A DNA stretch of 52,420 nucleotides from an uncultured Clostridia bacterium (GTDB lineage: Bacteria; Bacillota; Clostridia; Christensenellales; Aristaeellaceae): assembly GCA_944333055.1 (NCBI GenBank), contig CALVKT010000040.1, positions 1 through 52,420 of the forward strand. The letters run 5' to 3'. Below are positions 1 to 8,182 of this stretch, in pieces (the first letter of the stretch is position 1; each line of letters begins with the position of its first letter). The position numbers and the translations under genes are program-made. The notes beneath the pieces are model-generated. The model did no database searches, was not told the origin of the DNA, and saw nothing but the letters and a program-made list of their open reading frames with translations.

Positions 1-1
1 T

Positions 2-124
2 TACATTCATGCTGACAAAGGCGTTGAAATCCACTTCAAATTTCAAGACCAGCATAAACGCCTGATGGAGTTTATCGACAACAACCTTGCCGCCGCACGG
101 CGGTCAAAAATTAAAGCCGTCTGA
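2..124 (+). CDS. C-terminal fragment of a probable large serine recombinase (cut by the window edge)
   Basis: The frame is open from the first bases to a TGA at 122-124 and gives 40 residues. They include the stretch DKGVEIHFKF followed by a charged, helical tail. An EIHF/EIHY-type strand followed by a short helix resembles the extreme C-terminus of large serine recombinases carried by clostridial conjugative and mobilizable elements. That is a family impression, not an alignment. It converges on the ABC transporter gene, which loses homology only about 55 bases further on, so this is probably the inner edge of an integrated element lying left of the window. It could be another transposase or recombinase type. 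Confidence 0.4.
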   Translation, partial: YIHADKGVEIHFKFQDQHKRLMEFIDNNLAAARRSKIKAV

Positions 125-1701
125 TTGACGGCCTGCGGTTTTCTAATCTTCTTATTTCCCTTTTGTGTATAAATACATGAAGCGGTGGCCTCATCCAGAA
201 TAATGATCGGCGCGTTTTTCAGCATGACGCGTGCGATGGCAATCCGTTGCTGCTCGCCGCCAGACAGATGGACGCCCTTTGCGCCAATGACCGTGTCCGC
301 TCCTTGAGGCAGTTTTTCAAGGATATCATCGCACTGCGCATGGTGAAGCGCAGCGAGGATTTCTTCCCGGCTCGCATCGGGCCTGCCCATGCGCACATTC
401 TCCAGCACAGAGGCTTTGACGAGGCGGCTGTTTTGGAACACAAAGGAAACGGTGTCCATCAGTTCCTCTTTGGCGATCTGTCTGACGTCGACGCCGCCGA
501 TCTTTACGCAGCCGCTCTGCGGATCGAAGAGACGCGAGATCAGATTGACAAGCGTCGTTTTGCCGCCGCCGGATGGTCCCACAAACGCTGCCGTCTGCCC
601 TTGGGGGATGGCAAGGGAAACCCCTTTCAGCACTTCCGTCTTGCCGTCATAGCTGAAACGGACATGTTGCAGTTCCACTGAAGCGTCTTTCGGGTGTTTG
701 GGGTGTTTTGTTTCCTCCAGCGGTTTCAAATTCAAAACGCTGTCGATTCTCTGCAAAGCATCGTTCACAATCATGGCATTCTCGCTTTGGAGCATGATGC
801 GCGTCAGCGTGACAGAGATAATTGGCGTAATGATCATGTAGAAAATCAGATCCAGCAGGAATTCCGTTGTGACGCCGTCTTGCGTAAACAGCAGGCCGCC
901 TGCAATCAGCGTGGCAAACACCCCGTTAATGGCTGCCGTGTAGCACATCATGGGCGTTCGGAGCTGTTTGGTGTAGTCGATCACCCATGTTTTGTAGCGG
1001 TCAATCGCGTCCTTGAATTTTTTGAAAGAGAAGATTGTCTGCCCAAAGGTTTTGACTACCGGGATCCCCCGAACATATTCCACCGCCTCGTTGGACATAT
1101 CGTCCAGCGCGTTTTGGTACTCTTTCATTTTCTCCTGCATCTGCTGCCCGGTCATTGCCATCATAATCAAAAATCCCAATGCCACCGGGACAAGGCTCAA
1201 GAGGCCGAGCCGCCAGTCGAACACCAGCAGCAATACCAGAAGTCCGCAGGGCGTGGCAATCGCATTGGCCCGGTCGGGAAGCTGATGGGCCAGATAGTTT
1301 TCGGTGGCGGCGCTGGATTCGTTGACAATTTTGCGCAGTTTGCCGCTCCCAAAGCGCTCCACAACGCCAAGCGGCAGTTTGATGATGTGTTCCATCGTTT
1401 GCAGCCGCAGGTTGGCAGCGATGCGAAACGCGCCTTTGTGGGAACACATCAGTCCCCCTATGTAGATCAAGACCGACGCGACGGCAAACAGCACCGCCAT
1501 CCAGCCGTTACGCGCCAGATTTTGTGCCCGGCTAAAATCCGGCGCAACCGCCAGCACTTCCTGAACGATCTTCCAGATACAGCAGAACGGTACCAATGCG
1601 ACGATGGCACTGATGGCCGAAAGCGCCCATGAAGCATAGATCAGGCCTTTGTGGCTGCCTGCAATCTGCAGCAGGCGTGACAGATTGGATTGTTCTTTCA
1701 A
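43..1701 (-). CDS. ABC exporter half-transporter (membrane domain fused to ATPase), 3'-truncated
   Basis: Fused permease-ATPase of the exporter type. The N-terminal 320 or so residues carry about six hydrophobic segments. The ATPase domain shows Walker A (GPSGGGKTT), the signature LSGGEQQR and Walker B (IIILDEATAS). Directly after DEATAS the sequence turns into about 44 unrelated residues, so the D-loop, H-loop and the rest of the ATPase domain are missing and the protein is probably dead. I chose TTG at 1701 because AAAGGAGGGATC lies 6-7 bases upstream. A GTG at 1740 is also in frame but has no ribosome site. A TetR-type gene lies upstream on the same strand with palindromic operators between. 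This family often comes as two adjacent half-transporters, and the second would lie beyond the junction. Confidence 0.8.
   Translation of the reverse strand: MKEQSNLSRLLQIAGSHKGLIYASWALSAISAIVALVPFCCIWKIVQEVLAVAPDFSRAQNLARNGWMAVLFAVASVLIYIGGLMCSHKGAFRIAANLRLQTMEHIIKLPLGVVERFGSGKLRKIVNESSAATENYLAHQLPDRANAIATPCGLLVLLLVFDWRLGLLSLVPVALGFLIMMAMTGQQMQEKMKEYQNALDDMSNEAVEYVRGIPVVKTFGQTIFSFKKFKDAIDRYKTWVIDYTKQLRTPMMCYTAAINGVFATLIAGGLLFTQDGVTTEFLLDLIFYMIITPIISVTLTRIMLQSENAMIVNDALQRIDSVLNLKPLEETKHPKHPKDASVELQHVRFSYDGKTEVLKGVSLAIPQGQTAAFVGPSGGGKTTLVNLISRLFDPQSGCVKIGGVDVRQIAKEELMDTVSFVFQNSRLVKASVLENVRMGRPDASREEILAALHHAQCDDILEKLPQGADTVIGAKGVHLSGGEQQRIAIARVMLKNAPIIILDEATASCIYTQKGNKKIRKPQAVNQTALIFDRRAAARLLSINSIRRLCWS
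125..180. other. Junction between the left-hand element and the disrupted ABC transporter gene
   Basis: Read on the minus strand, the ABC gene follows its family up to the Walker B/D-loop residues DEATAS (Ser codon at 178-180) and then becomes unrelated, AT-richer sequence. The recombinase-like frame stops at 124. The insertion point must lie between these limits. No direct repeat can be assessed because the other end of the element is outside the window. Confidence 0.5.
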
Positions 1702-1765
1702 CGAAGATCCCTCCTTTTGCGTATTGGTGATGGAAAACACAATCGTGTTTCTGCGGCGTCCATAT

Positions 1766-1813
1766 GTTAGATTAATCTAACCAACGGGCAAAAATAAGTT
1801 AGTATAATCTAAC
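1766..1813. promoter_or_regulatory. Two tandem palindromic operators, probably for the adjacent TetR regulator
   Basis: A perfect 16-base palindrome, GTTAGATTAATCTAAC, occupies 1766-1781. A second copy with intact outer arms, GTTAGTATAATCTAAC, occupies 1798-1813, so the centres are 32 bases (three helical turns) apart. They lie between the end of the TetR gene and the start of the ABC gene, upstream of the latter. TATACT on the minus strand inside the second copy could be a -10. Repression of the ABC gene by the TetR protein is inferred from position and symmetry. Confidence 0.7.
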
Positions 1814-1836
1814 TCGCGAGGAAAAACTACAGGGCT

Positions 1837-2451
1837 TTATTGCCCCATAATTTTCATCCATCCGGCCGTATAAAACGCGCGCATTTCCTTGACATAGTTT
1901 TCTGCATCATCCGGCGGCATCTCATGGACTATCAGTTCAAAGAATGTATGAAACATGCCGGTGATCAGAATATGCTCCAGCGCAGGGTCGATCTTTGGGG
2001 AAGGCCGTCCAAGTGCCTGCAAAACCTGCTGATAGGCGTGCGTCGCTTCCGTTTCAATTTCCACCAACTCATCAATGAGGCCGGAAAACTTTGTCCCCTT
2101 CGAACAGCAGAGAATGAGCTTGCATTCCTCCAGATGCGCATAGGCATAGTGGAGCATATCCAACATGCATGTCTCGGAAATCTCTCCCATAGCGTCCGGC
2201 TGCCGTTCGTGCGGAAGCCGGGCAAACTCCTGCTGCGCCTTCCTGAAACGGGTAAGAATATACTCGTAATGTTTGCCTGCCAGCGCTTCAAACAGTTCTT
2301 CTTTGCTTTTGTAATACCCATAAAACGCCCCGGTAGTCATGCCCACCGATTTGACAATGCGCCGCAGAGAAGCGTCTTTATAGCCTTTTTCCAAAAACTC
2401 CGCCTTTGCCGCCTGATGGATGCGTTCCAATGTCGTCGTGTTCCCGTCTAT
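1837..2451 (-). CDS. TetR/AcrR-family transcriptional regulator
   Basis: Typical TetR N-terminal helix-turn-helix: LERIHQAAKAEFLEKGYKDAS, then LRRIVKSVGMTTGAFYGYYKSKEELF, followed by a helical ligand-binding domain of about 140 residues. The start is unusual. The reading frame stays open far upstream, but that part overlaps the terminator of the next gene and is unlikely to be coding. The only good ribosome site, GGAGGG at 2460-2465, sits 9 bases before an in-frame ATA (2451). The next standard start is TTG at 2430, directly at the first helix. Either would give a protein of normal TetR length (about 195-205 residues). It is likely to control the downstream ABC gene through the two palindromes. 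Confidence 0.8.
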   Translation of the reverse strand: MDGNTTTLERIHQAAKAEFLEKGYKDASLRRIVKSVGMTTGAFYGYYKSKEELFEALAGKHYEYILTRFRKAQQEFARLPHERQPDAMGEISETCMLDMLHYAYAHLEECKLILCCSKGTKFSGLIDELVEIETEATHAYQQVLQALGRPSPKIDPALEHILITGMFHTFFELIVHEMPPDDAENYVKEMRAFYTAGWMKIMGQ

Positions 2452-2815
2452 TGCGTCCGCCCTCCATATAACACCGTTATATTTTCCTTTTATATTGTAG
2501 TCCGCAGACAAGAGATTGTCAAGAGGGAATGTGCTCTCTGCGCATTTTTCTATGGCAGGCGACGCAAACACATACCTGCTTTGCGATTTGGACCGGATTG
2601 CGCCGGCCGGAACGCCTGTTGAGGGATGCCCCCGGATCGCCCCTTCTGTGACGGCGGCGCGTCCCGGTGCGCCGAATATCCAAAAAAGAGAAACGCCATG
2701 CAAATGGTTCAGTCCATTCGCATAGCGTTTCCGTTCACTTGGCAAAGGTCAGCATGTTGCAATCCTTCCCGGATGCTTCCGTGCCCTTTGCCCGTCTTCC
2801 CTGAAAGGGTTCGGA
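2452..2815. other. Intergenic stretch between TetR and the BMP-type binding protein
   Basis: About 360 bases. Apart from the terminator at 2681-2730 and the TetR ribosome site near its left end, I see no supported gene. Both neighbours are on the minus strand. Confidence 0.6.
2681..2730 (-). terminator. Rho-independent terminator of the BMP-type gene
   Basis: 17-base arms (2691-2707 and 2714-2730, two mismatches) around a 6-base loop. On the minus strand they are followed by a T-run at 2682-2687. It lies about 85 bases past the stop of the binding-protein gene. Confidence 0.8.
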
Positions 2816-3895
2816 TCAGTCGATGTAGTTGACGGTCACGTTCTCGGCCACGGCCGGCGCGGCGTCAATCGCGTTGGAGACGACCACAGCGCCGGACTTG
2901 ATGCCCTCCAGCAGCGTGTTGTACTCCTCCACGGTGAAGGTCTTGAAGCCCCAGGAAGTCTCGCTGGTCGGCAGGCCCACATAGTCGCCGGCGCTCAGGT
3001 CGAGCGTCTCGATCTTGCCGCCGATGCTGTCCCACTCGCCCGCATAGAACTTGCCCAGCGCAGCCTCGGTCGCATTTTGAAGCTGCTTCATGGCGGAGGT
3101 CACGAACGGGTTGTAGCCGTAGTCGGCCACGTACGCTTCGCCGATATAGTGCTGGTCGACGTCCACGCCGATGACGTACGCCTTGTGCGCCAGCGCAGCC
3201 TCGACAGCGGAGGTGTAGATGCCGCCGCCGCAGGCGAAGACGATCTCGGTGCCGGCGGTGTACCAGCCGTCCATCTTGGCGGTGATGTTCGCATCGCCGT
3301 AGAACTGGCCGCCGTAGGTGTAGTTGATCTCGATCGGAGTGCCCAGCTCAACGGCCGCCGCGTTCGCGCCCTGCACGAAGCCGTAGCCGTAGCGCTGCAC
3401 GGCCGGAACCGCCATGCCGCCCAGGAAGCCCAGCTTGGTGAAGCCGTCCTTCACGGCCGCATAGCCGGCCAGATAGCCCGCCTGCTCCTCGCCGAACACG
3501 GCGCAGTACAGGTTGGAGAGCGGCTCGGTGCCCAGATCGCCCGCGGACACGTCGATGGCCACGAACTTGACATCCGGGTAGAGCTCCTGCGCCTGCGCGA
3601 CGGTCACGCCGAACAGGTAGCCCGGCAGCACGACGATCTTCGCGCCGTCGGAGACGGCCTGATCGATGGAGCCCAGGCGCTCGTCGTCGGAATCGGCCGC
3701 CGGCTGATAGTACTGATAGGTGAGGCCGTTGGCGGTGGCATACGCCTCCACGCCCTGCCAGCAGGCCTGGTTGAAGGACTCGTCGTCGATGGTACCCACG
3801 TCGGTAACCAGCGCGATCTCGGCGGCATGGGCCGGGACGGCGAACATCGCCAGCATGGCAACCAGGACGAGCACCACGGAAAGAAGTTTCTTCAT
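2816..3895 (-). CDS. BMP-family (PnrA/Med-like) ABC transporter substrate-binding protein
   Basis: 359 residues. A signal peptide (MKKLLSVVLVLVAMLAMF, cleavage near PAHA-AE) is followed by a BMP-family periplasmic-binding fold: TDVGTIDDESFNQACWQGVE, a poly-Asp/Glu stretch (DSDDERLGS), VVLPGYLFG, FVAIDVSAGD and FACGGGIYTSAVEAA. This family binds nucleosides for ABC import. The signal peptide has no lipobox Cys, which is unusual for a Gram-positive binding protein, so tethering is unclear. The start has AGGAGG 8-9 bases upstream. It has its own promoter and terminator, and no permease or ATPase genes are nearby, so the partners are elsewhere or it has another role. Confidence 0.88.
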   Translation of the reverse strand: MKKLLSVVLVLVAMLAMFAVPAHAAEIALVTDVGTIDDESFNQACWQGVEAYATANGLTYQYYQPAADSDDERLGSIDQAVSDGAKIVVLPGYLFGVTVAQAQELYPDVKFVAIDVSAGDLGTEPLSNLYCAVFGEEQAGYLAGYAAVKDGFTKLGFLGGMAVPAVQRYGYGFVQGANAAAVELGTPIEINYTYGGQFYGDANITAKMDGWYTAGTEIVFACGGGIYTSAVEAALAHKAYVIGVDVDQHYIGEAYVADYGYNPFVTSAMKQLQNATEAALGKFYAGEWDSIGGKIETLDLSAGDYVGLPTSETSWGFKTFTVEEYNTLLEGIKSGAVVVSNAIDAAPAVAENVTVNYID

Positions 3896-3949
3896 GATCT
3901 GTTTCCTCCTGTTTCGATTTCGCGCCCTGTCGGGCGCACGCTCACCTGT

Positions 3950-3978
3950 ATTATAGCATTGTGCGTGTGCATTTGCAA
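3950..3978 (-). promoter_or_regulatory. Sigma-A promoter of the BMP-type gene
   Basis: TTGCAA (3973-3978), 17-base spacer, TATAAT (3950-3955) on the minus strand. The leader that follows contains a short GC hairpin (GCGCCC/GGGCGC near 3920-3937). Confidence 0.75.
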
Positions 3979-4001
3979 ACAGTATCTTCGCGGATGGCAT
4001 T

Positions 4002-4874
4002 TTATTCCCCGGCGATGCCCGCAAAGCCCTCGCCCAGCGCCTCGTGCACGTTGCAGACCGTCACAAACGCCTGCGGGTCGGCCTCCTGCACAATCTTCTT
4101 GAGCCGGGGCGCTTCGATGCGGGAGACGACGCACAGCAGCGCGCCCACCGGCATTTGGGAATACGTGCCCTCGGCAGCCAGGCGCGTGCAGCCGCGATCC
4201 ATGTCCGTGTGGATGCGCCGGGTGATCTCCTCCGGCTCGCACGTGATGATCAAAAACTGCATGGCCGTGTTGAAGCCCTTGATCACCGCGTCCATCGCCT
4301 GCGCGCAGACGAACAGCGTGATCAGCGCCCAGAGGCCCGCCTGCATGCCAAAGCGCAGCGCGGCGATGGCCACGACCATCGCGTCGATGGCAAAGAGGAT
4401 GCCGGAGATCGACACGAAGTTCAGATGGCGGTGGATCATCTTGGCGGCCATGTCGGTGCCGCCGGTCGTCGCGCCCGCGCGCAGCACGAGGCCCAGCCCC
4501 ACGCCCAGCAGCACGCCGCCAAACACGGAGGCGAGCATCACGTCGCCGGAGACATCGCGCACAGGCAAAAGGTCGATGAACAGGGACATCATCGTCATGG
4601 CGATGAACGAGCGCACGGCAAAGCGCCGGCCCGTCGTGCGCCAGCCCAGCAGAAACAGCGGCACGTTGAGCAGGAAGCTCAGCAGGCCCACCGACAGCGG
4701 CAGCACGCTGGCGAGCACCGTGGAGATGCCCGACACGCCGCCGGGCGCGATGTCATAGGGCAGAAAGAACATGTCAAAAGACACCGCCGCCATCAGCGTG
4801 CCCACGACCATCATCGCGTAGTCCTTGATCACCTGCGCCCAGTCCACGGCAGCGCCGGTTCCCGATTTCAGCAT
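4002..4874 (-). CDS. YitT-family membrane protein (YitT_membrane + DUF2179)
   Basis: 290 residues. The N-terminal 200 or so hold about five hydrophobic segments with the family signatures FFLPYDIAPGGVSGIST and RAGATTGGTDMAAKMIH. The C-terminal 85 residues form the soluble DUF2179 domain. The family is common in Bacillota and its transported substrate is unknown. The start is fixed by AAGGAGG six bases upstream. It is the last gene in a same-strand series (birA-acpS-nnr-mazF-yitT), about 90 bases after mazF, and may be cotranscribed with it. Confidence 0.9.
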   Translation of the reverse strand: MLKSGTGAAVDWAQVIKDYAMMVVGTLMAAVSFDMFFLPYDIAPGGVSGISTVLASVLPLSVGLLSFLLNVPLFLLGWRTTGRRFAVRSFIAMTMMSLFIDLLPVRDVSGDVMLASVFGGVLLGVGLGLVLRAGATTGGTDMAAKMIHRHLNFVSISGILFAIDAMVVAIAALRFGMQAGLWALITLFVCAQAMDAVIKGFNTAMQFLIITCEPEEITRRIHTDMDRGCTRLAAEGTYSQMPVGALLCVVSRIEAPRLKKIVQEADPQAFVTVCNVHEALGEGFAGIAGE

Positions 4875-4964
4875 GATATCCTCCTTCAGCCTGTCCCATC
4901 TGGCCCGAAAAGAAGCAGGGATATTCTCCCCGCTTCCCATTCGATCCGTTCTTTCTGTCGTGTC

Positions 4965-5309
4965 TTATTGAAGCTGGAGCGCCGCCGCCAGCGCGCGGTC
5001 CACCCGCGCGAGCGACAAGCCCTCCACGTGCCCCGCCTTGGCGCGCAGCCGCCGCTTTTCCAGCGTGCGGATCTGCTCGCACAGCACGAGCGAGTCGCAT
5101 TTGAGGCCGCTCTCCCTGGCTGCGATCCACACGTGCGTGGGCAGATCGTGCTTACAGAGCTTTGACGTCATCGCCGCGCAGATCACCGTCGGGGAAAAGC
5201 GGTTGCCCCGGTCGTTCTGCACGATGAGCACCGGGCGGACGCCGCCCTGTTCGCTGCCTACCACGGGGTCCAGATCCGCGATGAAGATATCGCCGCGTAC
5301 AACCTCCAT
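4965..5309 (-). CDS. mazF: MazF/PemK-family endoribonuclease toxin
   Basis: 114 residues of the MazF/EndoA (NdoA) type: RGDIFIADLDPVVGSEQGGV, RPVLIVQNDRGN, and a C-terminal QIRTLEKRRL segment that matches the family's RTIDKSRL motif. Members cleave single-stranded mRNA at short motifs. In Bacillus the gene is preceded by its antitoxin (ndoAI/mazE) and alr. Here the preceding gene is the NAD(P)H-hydrate repair enzyme, and only 46 bases separate them, too few for an antitoxin. The start at 5309 matches family length. An in-frame ATG five codons upstream is possible, and neither has a strong ribosome site, so it may depend on translation from upstream. Confidence 0.9.
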   Translation of the reverse strand: MEVVRGDIFIADLDPVVGSEQGGVRPVLIVQNDRGNRFSPTVICAAMTSKLCKHDLPTHVWIAARESGLKCDSLVLCEQIRTLEKRRLRAKAGHVEGLSLARVDRALAAALQLQ

Positions 5310-5355
5310 GATCTCACAACCCATCGGTTCGTCATGGAGCCATGCCCTGCTGCTC

Positions 5356-6843
5356 TCATTCTATGCGCAGCGCATCGCACACGTCCCACGCCGTGACCGC
5401 GCGCGCCCCGCGCAGCGCCGCCGCACGCTCGCCCGCCAGCCCGTGATAATACGCGCCCACGCGCGCCGCGTCCATGGGCGGCATGCCCTGCGCCATCAGC
5501 CCCGCGATCACGCCGGTGAGCACGTCGCCGCAGCCGCCCGTGGCCATCGCGTCGCAGCCGGTCAGGTTGAGCGTCACGTCCTCCCCGCGCGCGACGACCG
5601 TCGTGGCGCCCTTGAGCAGCACGCAGCACTTCTTCTCCTGCGCCAGCTGCTGCGCGTATTCCACCGGCGCGTCGGCGACCGCCGCCGCGCTCGCGCCCAC
5701 CAGCCGCGCCATCTCGCCCGGATGCGGCGTGAGCACCGTGTTGCCGCCCACCTTGCCGCCGTACTGCGCCAGCAGCGTCAGCGCGTCGGCATCGATCACC
5801 TTGGGGATGTCACCCGCCACGAGCTGGGCAATCGCGCGCCATGCGCCCTCGCTGCGGCCGAGCCCCGGGCCGATGGCCAGCGCGCGCTTGTCCTGCGCGA
5901 GATTGTACAGCGGCAGCGACGCGCCCGCGTCCAGTGCCGGCCCGCCGCACACCACCTGCGCCATCGCGCAGGGCACGAGCGTCTGCATCGGGATGCGCAC
6001 CGGCGCGCAGCACGCCGCCGTCACCAGCCCCGCGCCGCTGCGCAGCGCCGCCTGCGCGCTCAGGCAGGCCGCGCCGGTCATGCCCTCGCTGCCCGCCACC
6101 AGCAGCACGTGCCCAAACGTCCCCTTGTGCGCGTCCCGCGTGCGCGCGGGCAGCAGCGCGGCGGCGTCCGCCGCCTCCAGCACGTCGATGCCCTGCGCGC
6201 CGTCCCACTCCGGCAAAATGCCGATGTCCGCGATGGTCAGCTTCCCCATCATCGTCCTGCCCGGGAAGAGCATGTGGCCGTGCTTGGCCCGGTGGAACGT
6301 CACCGTCTCCGTCGCGCGCACGGCATCGCCCTGCACATGGCCGCTTTGCCCGCCCCCGCCGGAGGGGTCGTCCCCCGAGCTCACCGGCAGGCCGCTGGCG
6401 TCGATGCGCTGCACGGCGGAGAGCGCCACGCCCTCCAGCGCGCGGCAGAGCCCTGTGCCGTAGAGCGCGTCCACGATGGCGGCGCAGTCCGCCGGGATGG
6501 GCGGCGCTTCGCCGTAGAGGATCGTCATGCCCGCGCCGCACACGTTGAGCAGCCCGGCGTTGACGCCCGCGTCCCCCTTCATTTTGGACGGGCTTGCGAG
6601 CAACCATACGTCCGCCTTGCCGCCGCGCTGCATCCAGATGCGCGCGGCCGCGCAGCCGTCACCGCCGTTGTTGCCGCCGCCGCAGGCGAAGAGCACCCGG
6701 CTCTCCCTGGCGACGTGGCGCGCCAGCGCGTCGGCCACCGCCTGCGCGGCGTGCTCCATGAGCAGCAGCGACGGATAGCCGGTGCCGCTCAAGAACGCGC
6801 CCTCCATCTCCCGCATGTCCTGCGGGGAAATCGTATGCAGCAT
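5356..6843 (-). CDS. nnr: Bifunctional NAD(P)H-hydrate epimerase / ADP-dependent NAD(P)H-hydrate dehydratase
   Basis: 495 residues with both repair activities fused. The N-terminal epimerase domain (about 1-210) has the NNGGDG motif after GGG. The C-terminal ribokinase-like dehydratase domain (about 225-495) shows LTPHPGEMARL, LLKGATTVVA and GGCGDVLTGVIAGL with the catalytic Asp. It repairs hydrated NADH and NADPH. The start has AAGGAGG 7 bases upstream and lies 10 bases after the acpS stop. The acpS-nnr pairing is common in Bacillota. Confidence 0.95.
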   Translation of the reverse strand: MLHTISPQDMREMEGAFLSGTGYPSLLLMEHAAQAVADALARHVARESRVLFACGGGNNGGDGCAAARIWMQRGGKADVWLLASPSKMKGDAGVNAGLLNVCGAGMTILYGEAPPIPADCAAIVDALYGTGLCRALEGVALSAVQRIDASGLPVSSGDDPSGGGGQSGHVQGDAVRATETVTFHRAKHGHMLFPGRTMMGKLTIADIGILPEWDGAQGIDVLEAADAAALLPARTRDAHKGTFGHVLLVAGSEGMTGAACLSAQAALRSGAGLVTAACCAPVRIPMQTLVPCAMAQVVCGGPALDAGASLPLYNLAQDKRALAIGPGLGRSEGAWRAIAQLVAGDIPKVIDADALTLLAQYGGKVGGNTVLTPHPGEMARLVGASAAAVADAPVEYAQQLAQEKKCCVLLKGATTVVARGEDVTLNLTGCDAMATGGCGDVLTGVIAGLMAQGMPPMDAARVGAYYHGLAGERAAALRGARAVTAWDVCDALRIE

Positions 6844-6853
6844 AGCCGCCTCC

Positions 6854-7258
6854 TTACGGGGCATTCGCCCCCGTCCCGCCGCCCGTGATCACCGCAAACG
6901 CCAGCGCGGCGTCGCCCTCATGCGTCAGCGAGAGCAGCACGCGCGCGCCGCCGATGGCCGCCAGCTGCGCCGCCGCGCCCTCGTGCAGCCGCACGCCCGG
7001 CGCGCCGCTCTCCCCGTGCGTCACCTCGATCGTCCAGGGCATCACGCCGCCGGCAAACCCCGTGCCCAGCGCCTTGGCCACAGCCTCCTTGGCCGCGAAC
7101 ATCGCCGCCGCGCTCTGCGGCCTGGCCCGTTCCTTCCCTTCCAGATACGCGCGCTCGCCCGGCAGAAACACGCGCGCGTAAAAGTGCTCCCGTTCGATGG
7201 CCCGCGCGATGCGCGACACCGCGCACACGTCCGTGCCGATGCCCACGATCTCAGACAT
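6854..7258 (-). CDS. acpS: Holo-[acyl-carrier-protein] synthase
   Basis: 134 residues. It transfers the phosphopantetheine arm from CoA to acyl carrier protein. Magnesium-binding motifs are present: GIGTD near the N-terminus and FAAKEAVAKALGTGF in the middle. The ending is a little longer than usual and Gly/Ala-rich. Its start overlaps the end of birA by 8 bases, which indicates translational coupling in one operon. Confidence 0.95.
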   Translation of the reverse strand: MSEIVGIGTDVCAVSRIARAIEREHFYARVFLPGERAYLEGKERARPQSAAAMFAAKEAVAKALGTGFAGGVMPWTIEVTHGESGAPGVRLHEGAAAQLAAIGGARVLLSLTHEGDAALAFAVITGGGTGANAP

Positions 7259-8030
7259 AGCCCATCACGCCCCGCACCGAAACATCCGCCGCCAGCACCT
7301 CGTGGCGCTCGCCCCGCTCGTCCGTCACCAGCAGCGCGCCGCTGTCCGTGACACCCTCCGCCGTGCCGGTGAACGTCTGCGTCAGGCCGATCACCTGCAC
7401 GCGCTGCCCGATCGTCGCCGAGCACGCGCAGTAGTCGCGCATCATCGCGCCCTCCTCCATCGCCGTCGCCGCTTCAAACGCGGTGAGGAACGCGCGCACG
7501 ATCGCCTCCCGGCTCTGCCGCCGGCCAGAGAGCAGATCGAGCGAGGACGCGGTCTGCGCGATCTCCGGGTCAAACGCCGTCTGATGCACGTTGATGCCCA
7601 CGCCCGCCACGACGCTGCGCACGCATCCGTCGCCGGCGTCCATCTCCAGCAGGATGCCGCAGACCTTGCGCCCGCCGATGACGATGTCGTTGGGCCACTT
7701 GATGCGCGCGTCAAGCCCCGTCTCCTCGCCGATGGCGCGCGCCGCCGCCAGCGCCGTGGCCAGCGAGAGCTTCGCCATGCGCGCCGGCGCGCCCTCCGGC
7801 CGCAGGATCAGCGTCATGAAGATGCCCTCGCCCGCCGGGGAGATCCAGCCGCGCCCTCGCCTGCCGCGGCCCGCGCGCTGCGCGTCGGCCAGCACGAGCG
7901 TGCCGTGCGCCGCGCCCTGCGCGGCAAGCCGGCGCGCCTCGCGGTTGGTGGAATCCACCTCATCCATGCAGACGATCTCCCGCCCGGCCCACGCCGTGCG
8001 CAGCCCCGCCCGAATCCGCTCTGCGTCCAT
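7251..8030 (-). CDS. birA: Biotin--[acetyl-CoA-carboxylase] ligase, short form without HTH
   Basis: 259 residues. It activates biotin with ATP and attaches it to biotin-carrier domains. Visible motifs are the biotinyl-AMP loop GRGRRGRGW, KWPNDIVIGGRKVCGILLE and GVGINV. The N-terminal winged helix of the regulatory class is absent, so this is the monofunctional group I type. ATG at 8030 has a weak AGAGG site upstream. The frame stays open upstream but overlaps the promoter, so the shorter form is preferred. It is the first gene of the operon reading towards acpS. Confidence 0.92.
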   Translation of the reverse strand: MDAERIRAGLRTAWAGREIVCMDEVDSTNREARRLAAQGAAHGTLVLADAQRAGRGRRGRGWISPAGEGIFMTLILRPEGAPARMAKLSLATALAAARAIGEETGLDARIKWPNDIVIGGRKVCGILLEMDAGDGCVRSVVAGVGINVHQTAFDPEIAQTASSLDLLSGRRQSREAIVRAFLTAFEAATAMEEGAMMRDYCACSATIGQRVQVIGLTQTFTGTAEGVTDSGALLVTDERGERHEVLAADVSVRGVMGYV

Positions 8031-8066
8031 CGCAACCGTCCTCTCCGCCCGTTTTCCGATGGCTTT

Positions 8067-8095
8067 ATTGTAGCAAAAAACGCAGGCGCATGCAA
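8067..8095 (-). promoter_or_regulatory. Promoter of the birA-acpS-nnr-mazF operon
   Basis: TTGCAT (8090-8095), 17-base spacer, TACAAT (8067-8072), minus strand, about 37 bases upstream of the birA start. It is divergent from the moxR promoter. Confidence 0.7.
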
Positions 8096-8113
8096 GGCGT
8101 GCGCGCCGCGTCC

Positions 8114-8142
8114 TTGCCAAATCCCGTACAATCCATTATAAT
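8114..8142 (+). promoter_or_regulatory. Promoter of the moxR-DUF58-transglutaminase operon
   Basis: TTGCCA (8114-8119), 17-base spacer, perfect TATAAT (8137-8142), about 40 bases upstream of the moxR start. Confidence 0.78.
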
Positions 8143-8182
8143 GATGTCGAATTTGGTTATCCTATCGCCAAAGGAGATCGTT

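Noticed and set aside
2452-2745. Upstream extension of the TetR frame to ATG 2745
   Set aside because: It runs through the terminator hairpin of the next gene, lacks TetR similarity and has no ribosome site.
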